Source: Acetatifactor sp. (lineage in GTDB: Bacteria; Bacillota; Clostridia; Lachnospirales; Lachnospiraceae). From it: a stretch of 39,983 nt of DNA. The notes beneath the pieces are model-generated. The model was not told the DNA's origin and ran no database searches. It saw nothing but the letters and a program-made list of their open reading frames with translations. Below, in pieces: positions 13,220 to 21,131 of this stretch. The stretch covers positions 1 to 39,983 of the forward strand of contig JAKSRX010000006.1 of the NCBI GenBank assembly GCA_024403365.1. Reading direction: 5' to 3'. The translations under genes were made by a program, and so were the position numbers. Within the stretch, counting starts at the first letter, position 1. Each line of letters begins with the position of its first letter.

Positions 13220-15325
13220 ATGGAATTTACATTATATGGAAAGAAGATTTCTTATAGTCAGGGCATTGAAAACTATAATGTGATGTATTCCGAATTTCAG
13301 AAGTATATGCGTGATATACGGAATGGATATGTCGAGGCATATTATGAGAAGTTTTCCAACATTGGACAGGTGGTTACAGATGACAATGTGTTTAACGCAA
13401 CATATATCCAAAAAGGTGTTGAGAAGGGTATACAGTGGCTGATTGCAAATGGTGTCAAAAAATATGATACCAAGCGCTTTATGAAAGAATACGATGAATC
13501 TTGTTTTAAACGCATTGACTTAGCGTTTATGGATGTTTCGGATGCCTATGACAGCATAGAAGATGAATTAAGTGAGAAGAAAGAATACAGGGCCGAGCGA
13601 AAAGCAAACAGATCGCGTTGGGAAGGCGGCGGATATGGTTTTGAAGGTGCCATAAAAGGAGCTGCTCAGGCAGGCTCATTAAATATGGCATCAGGAGCTG
13701 CTCATTCCGTAGTGAATCTCGTGGGAAACGCCGGATCAAGTATTGCTGCCAGTATACAAAAGAGTAACATGTTCAAGGATAGAAAGATTCCGGAGTCATT
13801 TATGACTGCTATAGTAGATTCTATAGATCATATCGCTGATGATTTTGCGAGGATAATGATTGAAGAAGAGAATATAGAAATGGAAATTCCTTCTTGTGAA
13901 AGTGAGAAAATGACAGATTATTCTACAATTCTCAATAACATTGACGGCGGACTTATTACGGGAGAAGAGATTAAAGAGTATTGTTTGGAGATGATAGAGG
14001 TATTGCCTTATTATGAACGTGTGTACAAGACACTTCTGAAATACTATAAAGATCCGAACAATGAACTAGAAACTTTATCTAATCACTTTGGTTTACAATA
14101 CGTTTCTCGATTTAAGAAAAGTGAAATAGAGGATCGTCTGGGTGATATTGATTATTTTAATCCGGCAGAATTCCAAAAGGGACAGAAAGATTTTCTGACG
14201 TTTGCTGCAGATTATGGTATTTCACAGCAAGAGTACATAGGCCGTTTTGACAATCTTGAGAAAGAGATGTCGACCAGAAGAAGGACGGTAGACGGCATGG
14301 TATATGATACTGAAGAAGAAGCAGAAGAAAAGCGTCGGGCAATTACAGGATTAATTGATAGAATCAGTGGTATCGAGGGCAATGATAGAGAAGCTTTGCG
14401 CAGATTGATGGAGCAAGTAAAGCAAATGAATATCAAGTCAGAGTCCAAGTATATAGCATTTATTGATCATGAGCTGGAAGAAGCAGATGTTCGTTATAGG
14501 ACCGTGGCAGGCGAAGTATATGACACCCTGGAAGAGGCAGAAATAGCCAGACAGGAAGCTAAGGATATTGTAAAGCCCGTGTTCGACGAATCTTTTGAAA
14601 CGATTGAAGCTGTAGAACAGAAGAAAAATGAAATCGCATCGCTGAAAACAGGACGTCTAAAGGGGAAGGTGAACGATTATCTCAGTCAAATTGTTCTCTT
14701 AATTGAAAAGCAGAAAAGTATACTGGAACAGCCGGATTGTCTGAGCTATGAGACGAGATGCAAATGTGCAGAAAAATACTATGATATGGAAGCACTCTAT
14801 AACAAGAGTACTCGCGTTCATGCACTGACACCTGAATTCAGAACGTATTACGAAGATGTCAGAGAGAGATATGTGACAGTTAACGGTACAGTATGTGTGG
14901 AGGGCAAATTGGCCGACGATGCGTACTATAAGTGGATAGATCATGCCAGAAAGTATAAACATTATATTGATGAGAAAAATGCAGAGAAGAAGTCATTCTT
15001 TGGAGCACTGAAGAATGGAGTAACAGGTCTGGTCTATAAGAATTACGAGCCGGAATATAATAGCTTAACAGACAATGGAAGACTTCCTATTCCAAATGAT
15101 CAGATGGAAGAGAAGGAACTTACAGCTCGTTATAGAATGACGGCGGAGGCAGATGTACCGTCCTTTGGTGACAGCATTGATAAAGCGTTTGGCAGTTTGA
15201 CCGGAAATCTGGAAGTAGAGAAGAAGTCTTTGTCAGCAAAGCACCTGTGGCAAGAGACAGAAGAGTTTACTGTTGATGAGGTTGAAAGTATTATTGGAGT
15301 GCCTGTCAATTGTTCTTCAGAGTAG
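13220..15325 (+). CDS. Large repeat-containing protein of unknown function
   Basis: This 701-residue protein is not recognised. The N-terminal 130 residues are Tyr- and charge-rich helices. A Gly/Ala/Ser-rich stretch (about 136-180: GGGYGFEGAIKGAAQAGS and NLVGNAGSSIAAS) could insert in or lie on a membrane. The rest is mainly acidic helix, probably coiled coil. A motif RTVxGxVYDTxEEAExxR occurs at about residues 355 and 427, and a weak third copy (VTVNGTVCVEG) at about 551. No signal peptide is seen. It has a GAGGGAGAAAAGG ribosome site and follows the Lgt gene by 20 nt with no terminator between, so it may belong to that operon. Base composition is more AT-rich than the flanking core genes. 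Confidence 0.8.
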   Translation: MEFTLYGKKISYSQGIENYNVMYSEFQKYMRDIRNGYVEAYYEKFSNIGQVVTDDNVFNATYIQKGVEKGIQWLIANGVKKYDTKRFMKEYDESCFKRIDLAFMDVSDAYDSIEDELSEKKEYRAERKANRSRWEGGGYGFEGAIKGAAQAGSLNMASGAAHSVVNLVGNAGSSIAASIQKSNMFKDRKIPESFMTAIVDSIDHIADDFARIMIEEENIEMEIPSCESEKMTDYSTILNNIDGGLITGEEIKEYCLEMIEVLPYYERVYKTLLKYYKDPNNELETLSNHFGLQYVSRFKKSEIEDRLGDIDYFNPAEFQKGQKDFLTFAADYGISQQEYIGRFDNLEKEMSTRRRTVDGMVYDTEEEAEEKRRAITGLIDRISGIEGNDREALRRLMEQVKQMNIKSESKYIAFIDHELEEADVRYRTVAGEVYDTLEEAEIARQEAKDIVKPVFDESFETIEAVEQKKNEIASLKTGRLKGKVNDYLSQIVLLIEKQKSILEQPDCLSYETRCKCAEKYYDMEALYNKSTRVHALTPEFRTYYEDVRERYVTVNGTVCVEGKLADDAYYKWIDHARKYKHYIDEKNAEKKSFFGALKNGVTGLVYKNYEPEYNSLTDNGRLPIPNDQMEEKELTARYRMTAEADVPSFGDSIDKAFGSLTGNLEVEKKSLSAKHLWQETEEFTVDEVESIIGVPVNCSSE

Positions 15326-15342
15326 TTATGTAGAAGTAGAAG

Positions 15343-15374
15343 GAAGCAGTCGCATTGCGGCTGCTTCTTTTTGT
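15343..15374 (+). terminator. Terminator after the 701-residue protein gene
   Basis: GAAGCAGTCG (15343-15352) pairs with CGGCTGCTTC (15358-15367) with one G-U pair, then TTTTTGT. Confidence 0.88.
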
Positions 15375-15450
15375 ATTTGCAATATTGATGCACAAAACAT
15401 ATTGATGCAAATATATTGTCAGACAATATAAAAATAATTACAAAATGATG

Positions 15451-15479
15451 TTGACAATATAAACTTGATGTGATAATAT
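15451..15479 (+). promoter_or_regulatory. Strong promoter ahead of decayed gene or ncRNA
   Basis: TTGACA (15451-15456), 17 bases, TAATAT (15474-15479). The -35 is perfect and the -10 nearly so. The region 15375-15450 upstream is AT-rich with several ATTGATGCA- and ACAATATA-like repeats and no gene. Confidence 0.72.
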
Positions 15480-15528
15480 TAAGACAACAAAAGAAGAGAC
15501 ACCTAACAAAACAGAAGGAGTTTTTCCT

Positions 15529-15780
15529 ATAGGCAAGAGGCCACACAGTTAGAGGAGATCAAATCTTAGAGTTCGGAGGACAGTCCAATGGAGCATTTAC
15601 ATTCTTAATTGAAAATCTCATAAGAGTTCATATAGATGTTACTACTTGACATGTATTTGAAGAGAAAGAAGATGATTTCATATGAAAGGTAGAGGTCCTT
15701 AGCACAGAGAGTGCAAATCTAGCAAGGAGGTACGGTCCAAAGGAGAGTTAAAGTTTTACGTCAAATTCTATGAAAGTTGA
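15529..15780 (+). pseudogene. Decayed small gene (about 80 codons)
   Basis: A protein-like frame starts at 15536 (RGHTVRGDQILEFGG, then AFTFLIENLIRVHID). It continues through an in-frame TGA at 15647-15649 (HVFEEKEDDFI) and a second TGA at 15683-15685 (KVEVLSTESANLARRYG), to a TAA at 15749-15751. A shift near 15739 would continue it as KGELKFYVKFYES, stopping at 15778-15780. The ribosome site AAGGAG (15515-15520) is spaced correctly for ATA at 15529, where an ATG may have been, with a small deletion after it. Several lesions point to a pseudogene, possibly with two Trp codons lost to TGA. The protein family is not recognised. An RNA function of the whole transcript is the alternative. Confidence 0.5.
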
Positions 15781-15814
15781 AGGTGTAGACAATGAAATTA
15801 CAGGAAATTCATTG

Positions 15815-15854
15815 ATAGCCCGGTCGAGAGAGAATCGATCGGGTTATTCTTTTG
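15815..15854 (+). terminator. Terminator of the 15.5 kb transcript
   Basis: ATAGCCCG (15815-15822) pairs with CGGGTTAT (15840-15847, one G-U), with an inner TCGA/TCGA helix, followed by TCTTTT. Together with the promoter it defines a transcript of about 370 nt. Confidence 0.8.
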
Positions 15855-15880
15855 CGTTTTTGGGGCTTTTATGATAAAAT
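15852..15880 (+). promoter_or_regulatory. Promoter of the CapA lipoprotein gene
   Basis: TTGCGT (15852-15857), 17 bases, TAAAAT (15875-15880), 50 bases upstream of the chosen start. Confidence 0.6.
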
Positions 15881-15930
15881 ATTTCTGTCAAAATAAAGTA
15901 ATCATTCTCAATCAGAAAAGGATAGTATTT

Positions 15931-17100
15931 ATGAGAAGTAAAAAAGTTGCTTTGTTTATTCTGATAGGAGCCCTGTTAACTGCCTGCGGAAGTAAACCTG
16001 AGGAAGTGAGCAAGATCGTGCCGCAGAAGCTGGTGGAGATCTCCATGAGTTCGGAGAGCGCAAGCGAAGAGAGTACGGAGGAAAGCTCCGAGGAAGCCGT
16101 TGTTTCTGAAGAACCTGAAATCGTAGAAGAACCGGAGGAAGAGAAGGAAGTTCGCATCACCATCTCTGCTGCGGGAGATACCACGCTGGGCAATTATGTG
16201 GGTCAGGGCTACGAGTGGACCTTTAAGCAGATGTGGGACGAGGTACAGGATCCGGGATATTTCTTCGAGAATGTACTGCCAATCTTCGAGGCGGATGATC
16301 TGACTATCGTCAACCTGGAAGGACCGCTCACCACTGCGACGGTTCCCAGAGAGGGACAGACTTACAGCATCAGCGGAGACCCTTCCTATGTGCAGGTGTT
16401 GACAAACGGCAGCGTGGAAGCGGTAAGTATGGCCAATAACCATCGACTGGATTACTTCGAGCAGGGCAGTGCCGACACCGTGGCTGCGGTGGAAGAAGCG
16501 GGCATTGCGTATGCTTACGATGATAAAGTGGCTATCGTGGAGATCAAAGGCGTCCGCATCGGTATGGTGTCAGTAAATATCATCGGTATGGGCAGCGGCG
16601 TTGAGAAATATATCCAGTCCGGTTTTGAGAAACTGGATGAGGAAGGCGTGGACCTGAAATTCGTGATGTGCCATTGGGGCATTGAGCGTGAGTATTCACC
16701 GGAGTGGTACCAGCGCAAACTGGGTAAAAAGTGCATCGACTGGGGTGCAGATCTGGTGATCGGTCACCATCCTCATGTCATTCAGGGTATTGAGGAGTAT
16801 CAGGGCAAGTATATCATCTACAGCCTGGGCAATTTCTGCTTTGGCGCCAACAAGAATCCCGCCGACAAGGACTGTTATATTTTCCAGCAGACCTTTGTGT
16901 TCGAGGAAGGTGTGCGCAAGGGGGAGACTGAGGCGAAGATCATTCCCTGTTCCATCAGCTCCCAGTCCGGAAGAAATGACTACAAGCCTACCCCCGCAGA
17001 GGGCGAGAAAGCAGCAAAGATACTGGCTCGCATGAAGGAATACAGCAAGGAATTCGGTATCACCTTTGATGAAGAGGGTAATATCGGCAAGATCCAGTGA
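15931..17100 (+). CDS. CapA family lipoprotein (metallophosphatase-like)
   Basis: The 389-residue protein starts with a lipoprotein signal (MRSKKVALFI, LLTA-C19) and a Glu/Ser-rich linker (about 25-70). A CapA/PgsA calcineurin-like domain follows (about 70-375). Metal-ligand motifs are AAGDTTLGN, NLEGPLT, ANNHRLDY, CHWGIE, GADLVIGHHPHVIQG and YSLGNF. Members act outside the membrane; some are needed for poly-gamma-glutamate capsule, others have unknown roles. No pgsB/pgsC homologues are nearby, so a capsule role is not supported here. The start at 15931 is preferred over 15871 because it gives the signal peptide and follows AAAAGGA. Single gene with its own promoter. Confidence 0.88.
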   Translation: MRSKKVALFILIGALLTACGSKPEEVSKIVPQKLVEISMSSESASEESTEESSEEAVVSEEPEIVEEPEEEKEVRITISAAGDTTLGNYVGQGYEWTFKQMWDEVQDPGYFFENVLPIFEADDLTIVNLEGPLTTATVPREGQTYSISGDPSYVQVLTNGSVEAVSMANNHRLDYFEQGSADTVAAVEEAGIAYAYDDKVAIVEIKGVRIGMVSVNIIGMGSGVEKYIQSGFEKLDEEGVDLKFVMCHWGIEREYSPEWYQRKLGKKCIDWGADLVIGHHPHVIQGIEEYQGKYIIYSLGNFCFGANKNPADKDCYIFQQTFVFEEGVRKGETEAKIIPCSISSQSGRNDYKPTPAEGEKAAKILARMKEYSKEFGITFDEEGNIGKIQ

Positions 17101-17117
17101 TCGAACAGGATATTCCA

Positions 17118-17146
17118 TTCTCAGAACAATATAATTTTGCTATACT
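17118..17146 (+). promoter_or_regulatory. Possible promoter of the aldo/keto reductase gene
   Basis: TTCTCA (17118-17123), 17 bases, TATACT (17141-17146). The -10 is good and the -35 poor. Confidence 0.35.
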
Positions 17147-17211
17147 TGAATCTGTTATACCGATGAAACTATGATTATGGTTACGCCCGAGAAAGGACGA
17201 GGTATTTTACT

Positions 17212-18348
17212 ATGGAAATGAGAACAATGGACAAACTTGGTATCAAGACTTCTCTGCTTGGCTTTGGCTGCATGAGATTCCCCACGCTTCCCAATGGCGA
17301 GATCAATGAGCCTGAAGCAGAGCGTATGATCGATAAGGCTGTTGCAGCAGGTGTGAATTATATCGATACCGCTTACCCTTACCACGGTGGAAAGAGTGAG
17401 ATCGTGGTAGGTAAGGTCATTCAGAAATATGAGAGAAGCAGCTTCTATCTTGCAACTAAGCTTCCCTGCTGGAATGTCAGTGTGCTTGAGGATGTAGATC
17501 GTCTGCTGAACGAACAGCTGACCAAGCTGCAGACCGAGTACATTGATTTTTACATGATGCACGCTATGAACTGGGATCTTTTCAGCAAGATGGCTAAGCT
17601 TGGCGTGGTAGATCGTCTGAAAGAGCTGAAGGCAGAAGGAAAGATCAGAAACGTTGGTTTCTCTTTCCATGACAGCTACGAAGCATTCGAGAAGATCATT
17701 ACTTATACTGACTGGGATTTCTGTCAGATCCAGATCAACTACATGGATACCAAGGATGGCCCCGGTATGAGAGGTTACGAGCTCGCTGAGAAGATGAATG
17801 TGCCCCTTATCGTTATGGAGCCCATCAAGGGTGGTTCCCTGGCATGCTTTGCAGACGATATCACCTCTATGTTCCGCAAGATGAACCCCGATGTTTCCAC
17901 CGCAAGCTGGGCACTTCGCTGGGTAGGTACTCTGCCTAACGTGAAGGTGATCTTAAGTGGTATGACCACCATGGAGCAGGTGGAGGATAACCTGAAGACC
18001 TTCAACCATTTCGCACCTCTTACAGACAAGGAGAAGGAGACCATCGAGTCTATCGTGACCCTGATCAACAGCCGTGTGAAAAATGGCTGTACCGGCTGCC
18101 GTTACTGTATGCCTTGCCCTGCAGGTGTTGATATCCCCGCAAATTTCTCCGCATGGAACACCTATCATATGTATCAGAACTACAATGTAGTAAGATGGAA
18201 CTGGGAGAACCAGATCGGTGAGAGCAAGCAGGCTAAGAACTGTATCAAGTGCGGTAAGTGTGAGAAGGCTTGCCCTCAGCATCTTGCGATTCGTGCAGAC
18301 CTGGAAAAAGTACAGGCCGATATGGACAAGAAAGAATTCATGCTGTAA
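17212..18348 (+). CDS. Aldo/keto reductase with C-terminal 4Fe-4S ferredoxin-like domain
   Basis: The 378-residue protein has an aldo/keto reductase barrel (about 1-285) with GFGCMRFP, the catalytic tyrosine region YIDTAYPYHGG, DFYMMHAMN and a late NVKVILSGM. The C-terminal extension carries two iron-sulfur motifs, C293-x2-C-x2-C-x2-C followed by P (CTGCRYCMPCP) and C344-x2-C-x2-C-x3-CP (CIKCGKCEKACP), as in a 2x[4Fe-4S] ferredoxin. Such fusions are common in anaerobes and probably couple the NAD(P)H- or flavin-free barrel to ferredoxin electrons; the substrate is unknown. Ribosome site AGGACGAGG at 17194-17202. Monocistronic, ending at a hairpin terminator. Confidence 0.92.
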   Translation: MEMRTMDKLGIKTSLLGFGCMRFPTLPNGEINEPEAERMIDKAVAAGVNYIDTAYPYHGGKSEIVVGKVIQKYERSSFYLATKLPCWNVSVLEDVDRLLNEQLTKLQTEYIDFYMMHAMNWDLFSKMAKLGVVDRLKELKAEGKIRNVGFSFHDSYEAFEKIITYTDWDFCQIQINYMDTKDGPGMRGYELAEKMNVPLIVMEPIKGGSLACFADDITSMFRKMNPDVSTASWALRWVGTLPNVKVILSGMTTMEQVEDNLKTFNHFAPLTDKEKETIESIVTLINSRVKNGCTGCRYCMPCPAGVDIPANFSAWNTYHMYQNYNVVRWNWENQIGESKQAKNCIKCGKCEKACPQHLAIRADLEKVQADMDKKEFML

Positions 18349-18372
18349 TCTAATTGCATAGGTTTGTTAAAG

Positions 18373-18403
18373 CAGCGCGGCAGACTTTGTCGCGCTGTTT
18401 CTT
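18373..18403 (+). terminator. Terminator after aldo/keto reductase
   Basis: CAGCGCG (18373-18379) pairs with CGCGCTG (18391-18397), extended by AAAG/TTTCTT ends, followed by TTTCTTG. Confidence 0.75.
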
Positions 18404-18438
18404 GTTGCAGAAGATCTGCAACGATTCGGAGGGAAACC

Positions 18439-20175
18439 ATGAAATTCTTGCTGGCAGCGGTAAATGCAAAATATATCCATTCCAATCCTGCAATCTACAG
18501 CCTTCGCGCCTATGCAGGCGAAGGACTGAAAGAAAGTGTGGAATTGGCGGAATATACCATCAATATGTCATTGTCGGAGATCCTAGCGGATATCTATGGA
18601 AGAAAACCGGAAGTCATCGGTTTCTCCTGCTATATCTGGAACTGGAATCTGATCAGAGAAATTCTTCGCGAGATCCCCAAACTTCTTCCCGGTGTGCAGA
18701 TCTGGCTGGGTGGACCGGAAGTTTCCTACGATCCGGATAAGATCCTGGCGGAGTTCCCAGCGGTGGTCGGTGTGATGATCGGGGAAGGTGAAGTCACCTT
18801 TAAGGAATTGCTGACCTATTACGTGAAGGGAACAGGTAAACTCCAGGAGATCCGAGGACTTTACCTGGAGAGCGGGTACACACCCATGCGGGAAGTGACC
18901 GATATGAACAATATCCCCTTCCTGTATACGGACTTAAAGCCCTTCGAAAATAAGATCATTTACTACGAGAGCAGCCGCGGTTGTCCCTTTCGCTGCAGTT
19001 ACTGCCTCTCTTCCATTGAGAAGACAGTGCGCCTTCGAGATATTGAGATCGTGAAGAAGGAACTTCAGTTTTTCCTGGATCACAAGGTGAAGCAGGTGAA
19101 GTTTATCGACAGGACCTTCAACTGCAACCACGATCACGCCATGGCGATCTGGCAGTACATTCACGAAAATGACAATGGTGTCACAAACTTCCACTTCGAG
19201 ATCTCCGCTGATATTCTGTGGGAAGATGAGATCGCCCTGTTGAATTCCTTCCGCCCGGGACTGGCACAGCTGGAGATCGGTGTGCAGACCATCAATCCGG
19301 ATACCTTGAAAGCGATCAAGCGAGTGATGGACATCGACAAATTGGAGCAGATCGTGGCAGCGATCCACAAGGGAAAGAATGTGCATCAGCATCTGGATCT
19401 GATCGCAGGATTGCCTTTTGAAGATTATGACAGTTTTCATCGCTCTTTTGACAGAGTGTACGGCATGAAGCCGGAGCAACTGCAGTTAGGCTTTCTGAAA
19501 GTATTAAAGGGTTCGGAGATGGCAGATCGTGCTGCGGAATACGGCATTCGCTATCTGGAGAATCCCCCCTACGAAGTGCTGTACACCAACTGGTTATCCT
19601 ACGACGATGTGCTGCGATTAAAGCGGATCGAGGAGATGGTGGAGATCTACTACAACAGCGGCCAGTTCACCCATACCCTGCCGGTACTGGAGAAAGCATT
19701 CTCCGGTCCTTTCGAACTGTTTGAGAAACTGGCGGACTTCTATGAGAGAAAAGGGTATTTCACCAACAGCCCTGCCAGAAGTTATCGCTACGGCATTCTG
19801 CTGGCTTTTGCGGAAGAAACCGATCCGGAGCATGGAGAATTGTATCGGGAACTGCTGACGTTTGATATGTACCTTCGTGAGAATCTGAAGAGTCGACCTG
19901 AATTTGCTCCGGAGATCGGTGAATTCAAGGAGACCATCAAGGACTTTTATAAAAAAGAGGAGACCGAGAGGGGAATTCTTGCAGGGTATGATGCATATGA
20001 TTGGAAACAGATGAGTAAAATGACCCACTTAGAGCCTTTCCGGTATGCGGTGTGGGAAAGTGACGGGGCAGATATCCCCGCAAGAGAAGAAAAACCTGCT
20101 TTTGTGCTCTTCGATTATAGGAAGCGCAATCCTCTGAATTATGAGGCAAAAGTATTTGTTTTAGGAGACTTATGA
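18439..20175 (+). CDS. B12-binding-domain radical SAM protein (DUF4080 type)
   Basis: The 578-residue protein has an N-terminal cobalamin-binding-like fold (about 1-140: VNAKYIHSNPAIYSLRAYAG, GFSCYIWNW, IWLGGPEVSYD, GEGEVTF). The radical SAM core has the cluster motif C182-PFR-C186-SY-C189, then FIDRTFNCN, FHFEISADIL and LEIGVQT. The C-terminal part fits DUF4080 (about 370-560). It is expected to bind a 4Fe-4S cluster, S-adenosylmethionine and perhaps cobalamin; the substrate is unknown. The ATG at 18439 follows CGGAGGG; longer frames run into the preceding terminator. Its stop overlaps the start of the exonuclease gene, so the two are one operon. Confidence 0.9.
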   Translation: MKFLLAAVNAKYIHSNPAIYSLRAYAGEGLKESVELAEYTINMSLSEILADIYGRKPEVIGFSCYIWNWNLIREILREIPKLLPGVQIWLGGPEVSYDPDKILAEFPAVVGVMIGEGEVTFKELLTYYVKGTGKLQEIRGLYLESGYTPMREVTDMNNIPFLYTDLKPFENKIIYYESSRGCPFRCSYCLSSIEKTVRLRDIEIVKKELQFFLDHKVKQVKFIDRTFNCNHDHAMAIWQYIHENDNGVTNFHFEISADILWEDEIALLNSFRPGLAQLEIGVQTINPDTLKAIKRVMDIDKLEQIVAAIHKGKNVHQHLDLIAGLPFEDYDSFHRSFDRVYGMKPEQLQLGFLKVLKGSEMADRAAEYGIRYLENPPYEVLYTNWLSYDDVLRLKRIEEMVEIYYNSGQFTHTLPVLEKAFSGPFELFEKLADFYERKGYFTNSPARSYRYGILLAFAEETDPEHGELYRELLTFDMYLRENLKSRPEFAPEIGEFKETIKDFYKKEETERGILAGYDAYDWKQMSKMTHLEPFRYAVWESDGADIPAREEKPAFVLFDYRKRNPLNYEAKVFVLGDL

Positions 20176-20885
20176 TGCAGGATTATATCTGTATTGATTT
20201 GGAAACTACGGGACTGGATCCCAAGACAGACAGGATCATAGAGATCGGAGCGGTAAAAGTACTGGGAGGACAGGTGACGGATCGCTTTCAGACTTTTGTG
20301 GACCCGGGCAGAATTTTAGAGGAAAAGATCACGGAATTGACGGGGATCACCGACGAGGATCTGGCAGGAGCGCCTGCATTGGATACTGTTTTCGGGGAAC
20401 TGATGGAGTTCTGCGGAGATCTGCCGCTTCTGGGCCACAGTGTTCTTTTCGATTATTCTTTCCTGAAAAAGGCAGCGGTGGATCGGAAGAAGACCTTCGA
20501 GAGACAGGGCGTCGATACCCTGAAGATCGCCCGCAAATATCTGGCGGATCTGGAGAGCCGCAGCCTGAAATATCTCTGCGAATATTACAAGATCCCCCAC
20601 AAGGCTCATCGCGCCCTGGAGGATGCGGAGAGCACCCATATTTTGTATGGGAAACTGAAGGAACTTTTCTACAACAGCGAAGATCCTTTATTTCAGCCGG
20701 CACCGTTACTTTTTCAGGTAAAGAGAGACCAACCCGCCACCAAGGCCCAGAAGGAAAGATTATATCGCATGGTGCAAGTGCATAATATCACCCTTCCGGT
20801 GGAGATCGAGAGCCTCACAAGAAGCGAGGCAAGCCGTCTCACGGACCACCTGCTCAGTTCTTTTCGCCAGGTGAACAGCCAGTAA
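20172..20885 (+). CDS. DEDDh 3'-5' exonuclease (DnaQ/PolC epsilon-like)
   Basis: The 237-residue protein has the DEDDh exonuclease domain in its first 170 residues. Exo I is CIDLETTGLD, Exo II is LLGHSVLFDYSFL, and Exo III is HRALEDAEST with the catalytic histidine. This family removes 3' nucleotides from DNA or RNA using two metal ions. The C-terminal 60 residues (ATKAQKERLYRMVQVHNI) form a small helical tail also seen in related clostridial proteins. The start overlaps the radical SAM stop (TTATGATG); GGAG lies upstream and either of two ATGs is possible. Proofreading or repair is likely; the exact role is open. Confidence 0.9.
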   Translation: MMQDYICIDLETTGLDPKTDRIIEIGAVKVLGGQVTDRFQTFVDPGRILEEKITELTGITDEDLAGAPALDTVFGELMEFCGDLPLLGHSVLFDYSFLKKAAVDRKKTFERQGVDTLKIARKYLADLESRSLKYLCEYYKIPHKAHRALEDAESTHILYGKLKELFYNSEDPLFQPAPLLFQVKRDQPATKAQKERLYRMVQVHNITLPVEIESLTRSEASRLTDHLLSSFRQVNSQ

Positions 20886-20889
20886 TCTC

Positions 20890-20918
20890 TTGCAAAATGA
20901 AATTCTTTCGTATATAAT
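20890..20918 (+). promoter_or_regulatory. Promoter of the small peptide and VanW operon
   Basis: TTGCAA (20890-20895), exactly 17 bases, TATAAT (20913-20918). Confidence 0.75.
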
Positions 20919-20996
20919 GATAGATTGAATAAGTGGATTTTTGTGCAGTTTTCCTTGAAAATTGCATTCGAAAGATAGGAAAGGTTCGGTGATATT

Positions 20997-21104
20997 ATGA
21001 TCAACATGAACAGCAAAAAGAATAAGAAGATCATCTCTATCGTTATCATTGCATTTCTGGTAGTAGCAATGATCGTTCCTCTGTTTTCTTCTATGTTTTA
21101 TTAA
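20997..21104 (+). CDS. 35-residue single-span membrane peptide
   Basis: A 35-codon frame reads MINMNSKKNKKIISIVIIAF then a hydrophobic run to MIVPLFSSMFY. It has a lysine-rich start followed by one membrane segment, so it would sit with the N-terminus inside. It starts about 80 nt after a consensus promoter and has AGGAAAGG 12 bases upstream; a second ATG at 21006 is possible. Tiny proteins of this design (the DUF4044/Prli42 type) are common in Firmicutes, and some tether stress complexes to the membrane; membership is not certain. It is 27 nt upstream of the VanW gene and probably co-transcribed. Confidence 0.7.
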   Translation: MINMNSKKNKKIISIVIIAFLVVAMIVPLFSSMFY

Positions 21105-21131
21105 AATGACACGCGACTAATAGGAGTGACT

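Noticed and set aside
15647..15685. TGA codons as selenocysteine or reassigned tryptophan
   Set aside because: No SECIS-like hairpin noticed after them, other genes here use TGG normally, and frameshifts nearby point to decay.
15529..15855. tmRNA or RNase P RNA as explanation for the 370-nt transcript
   Set aside because: No tRNA-like ends, CCA or conserved core motifs; a GGAGGACAGTCC stretch only loosely recalls RNase P.
15931..17100. Poly-gamma-glutamate capsule operon
   Set aside because: Only the CapA-like gene is present, without the ligase or partner genes.
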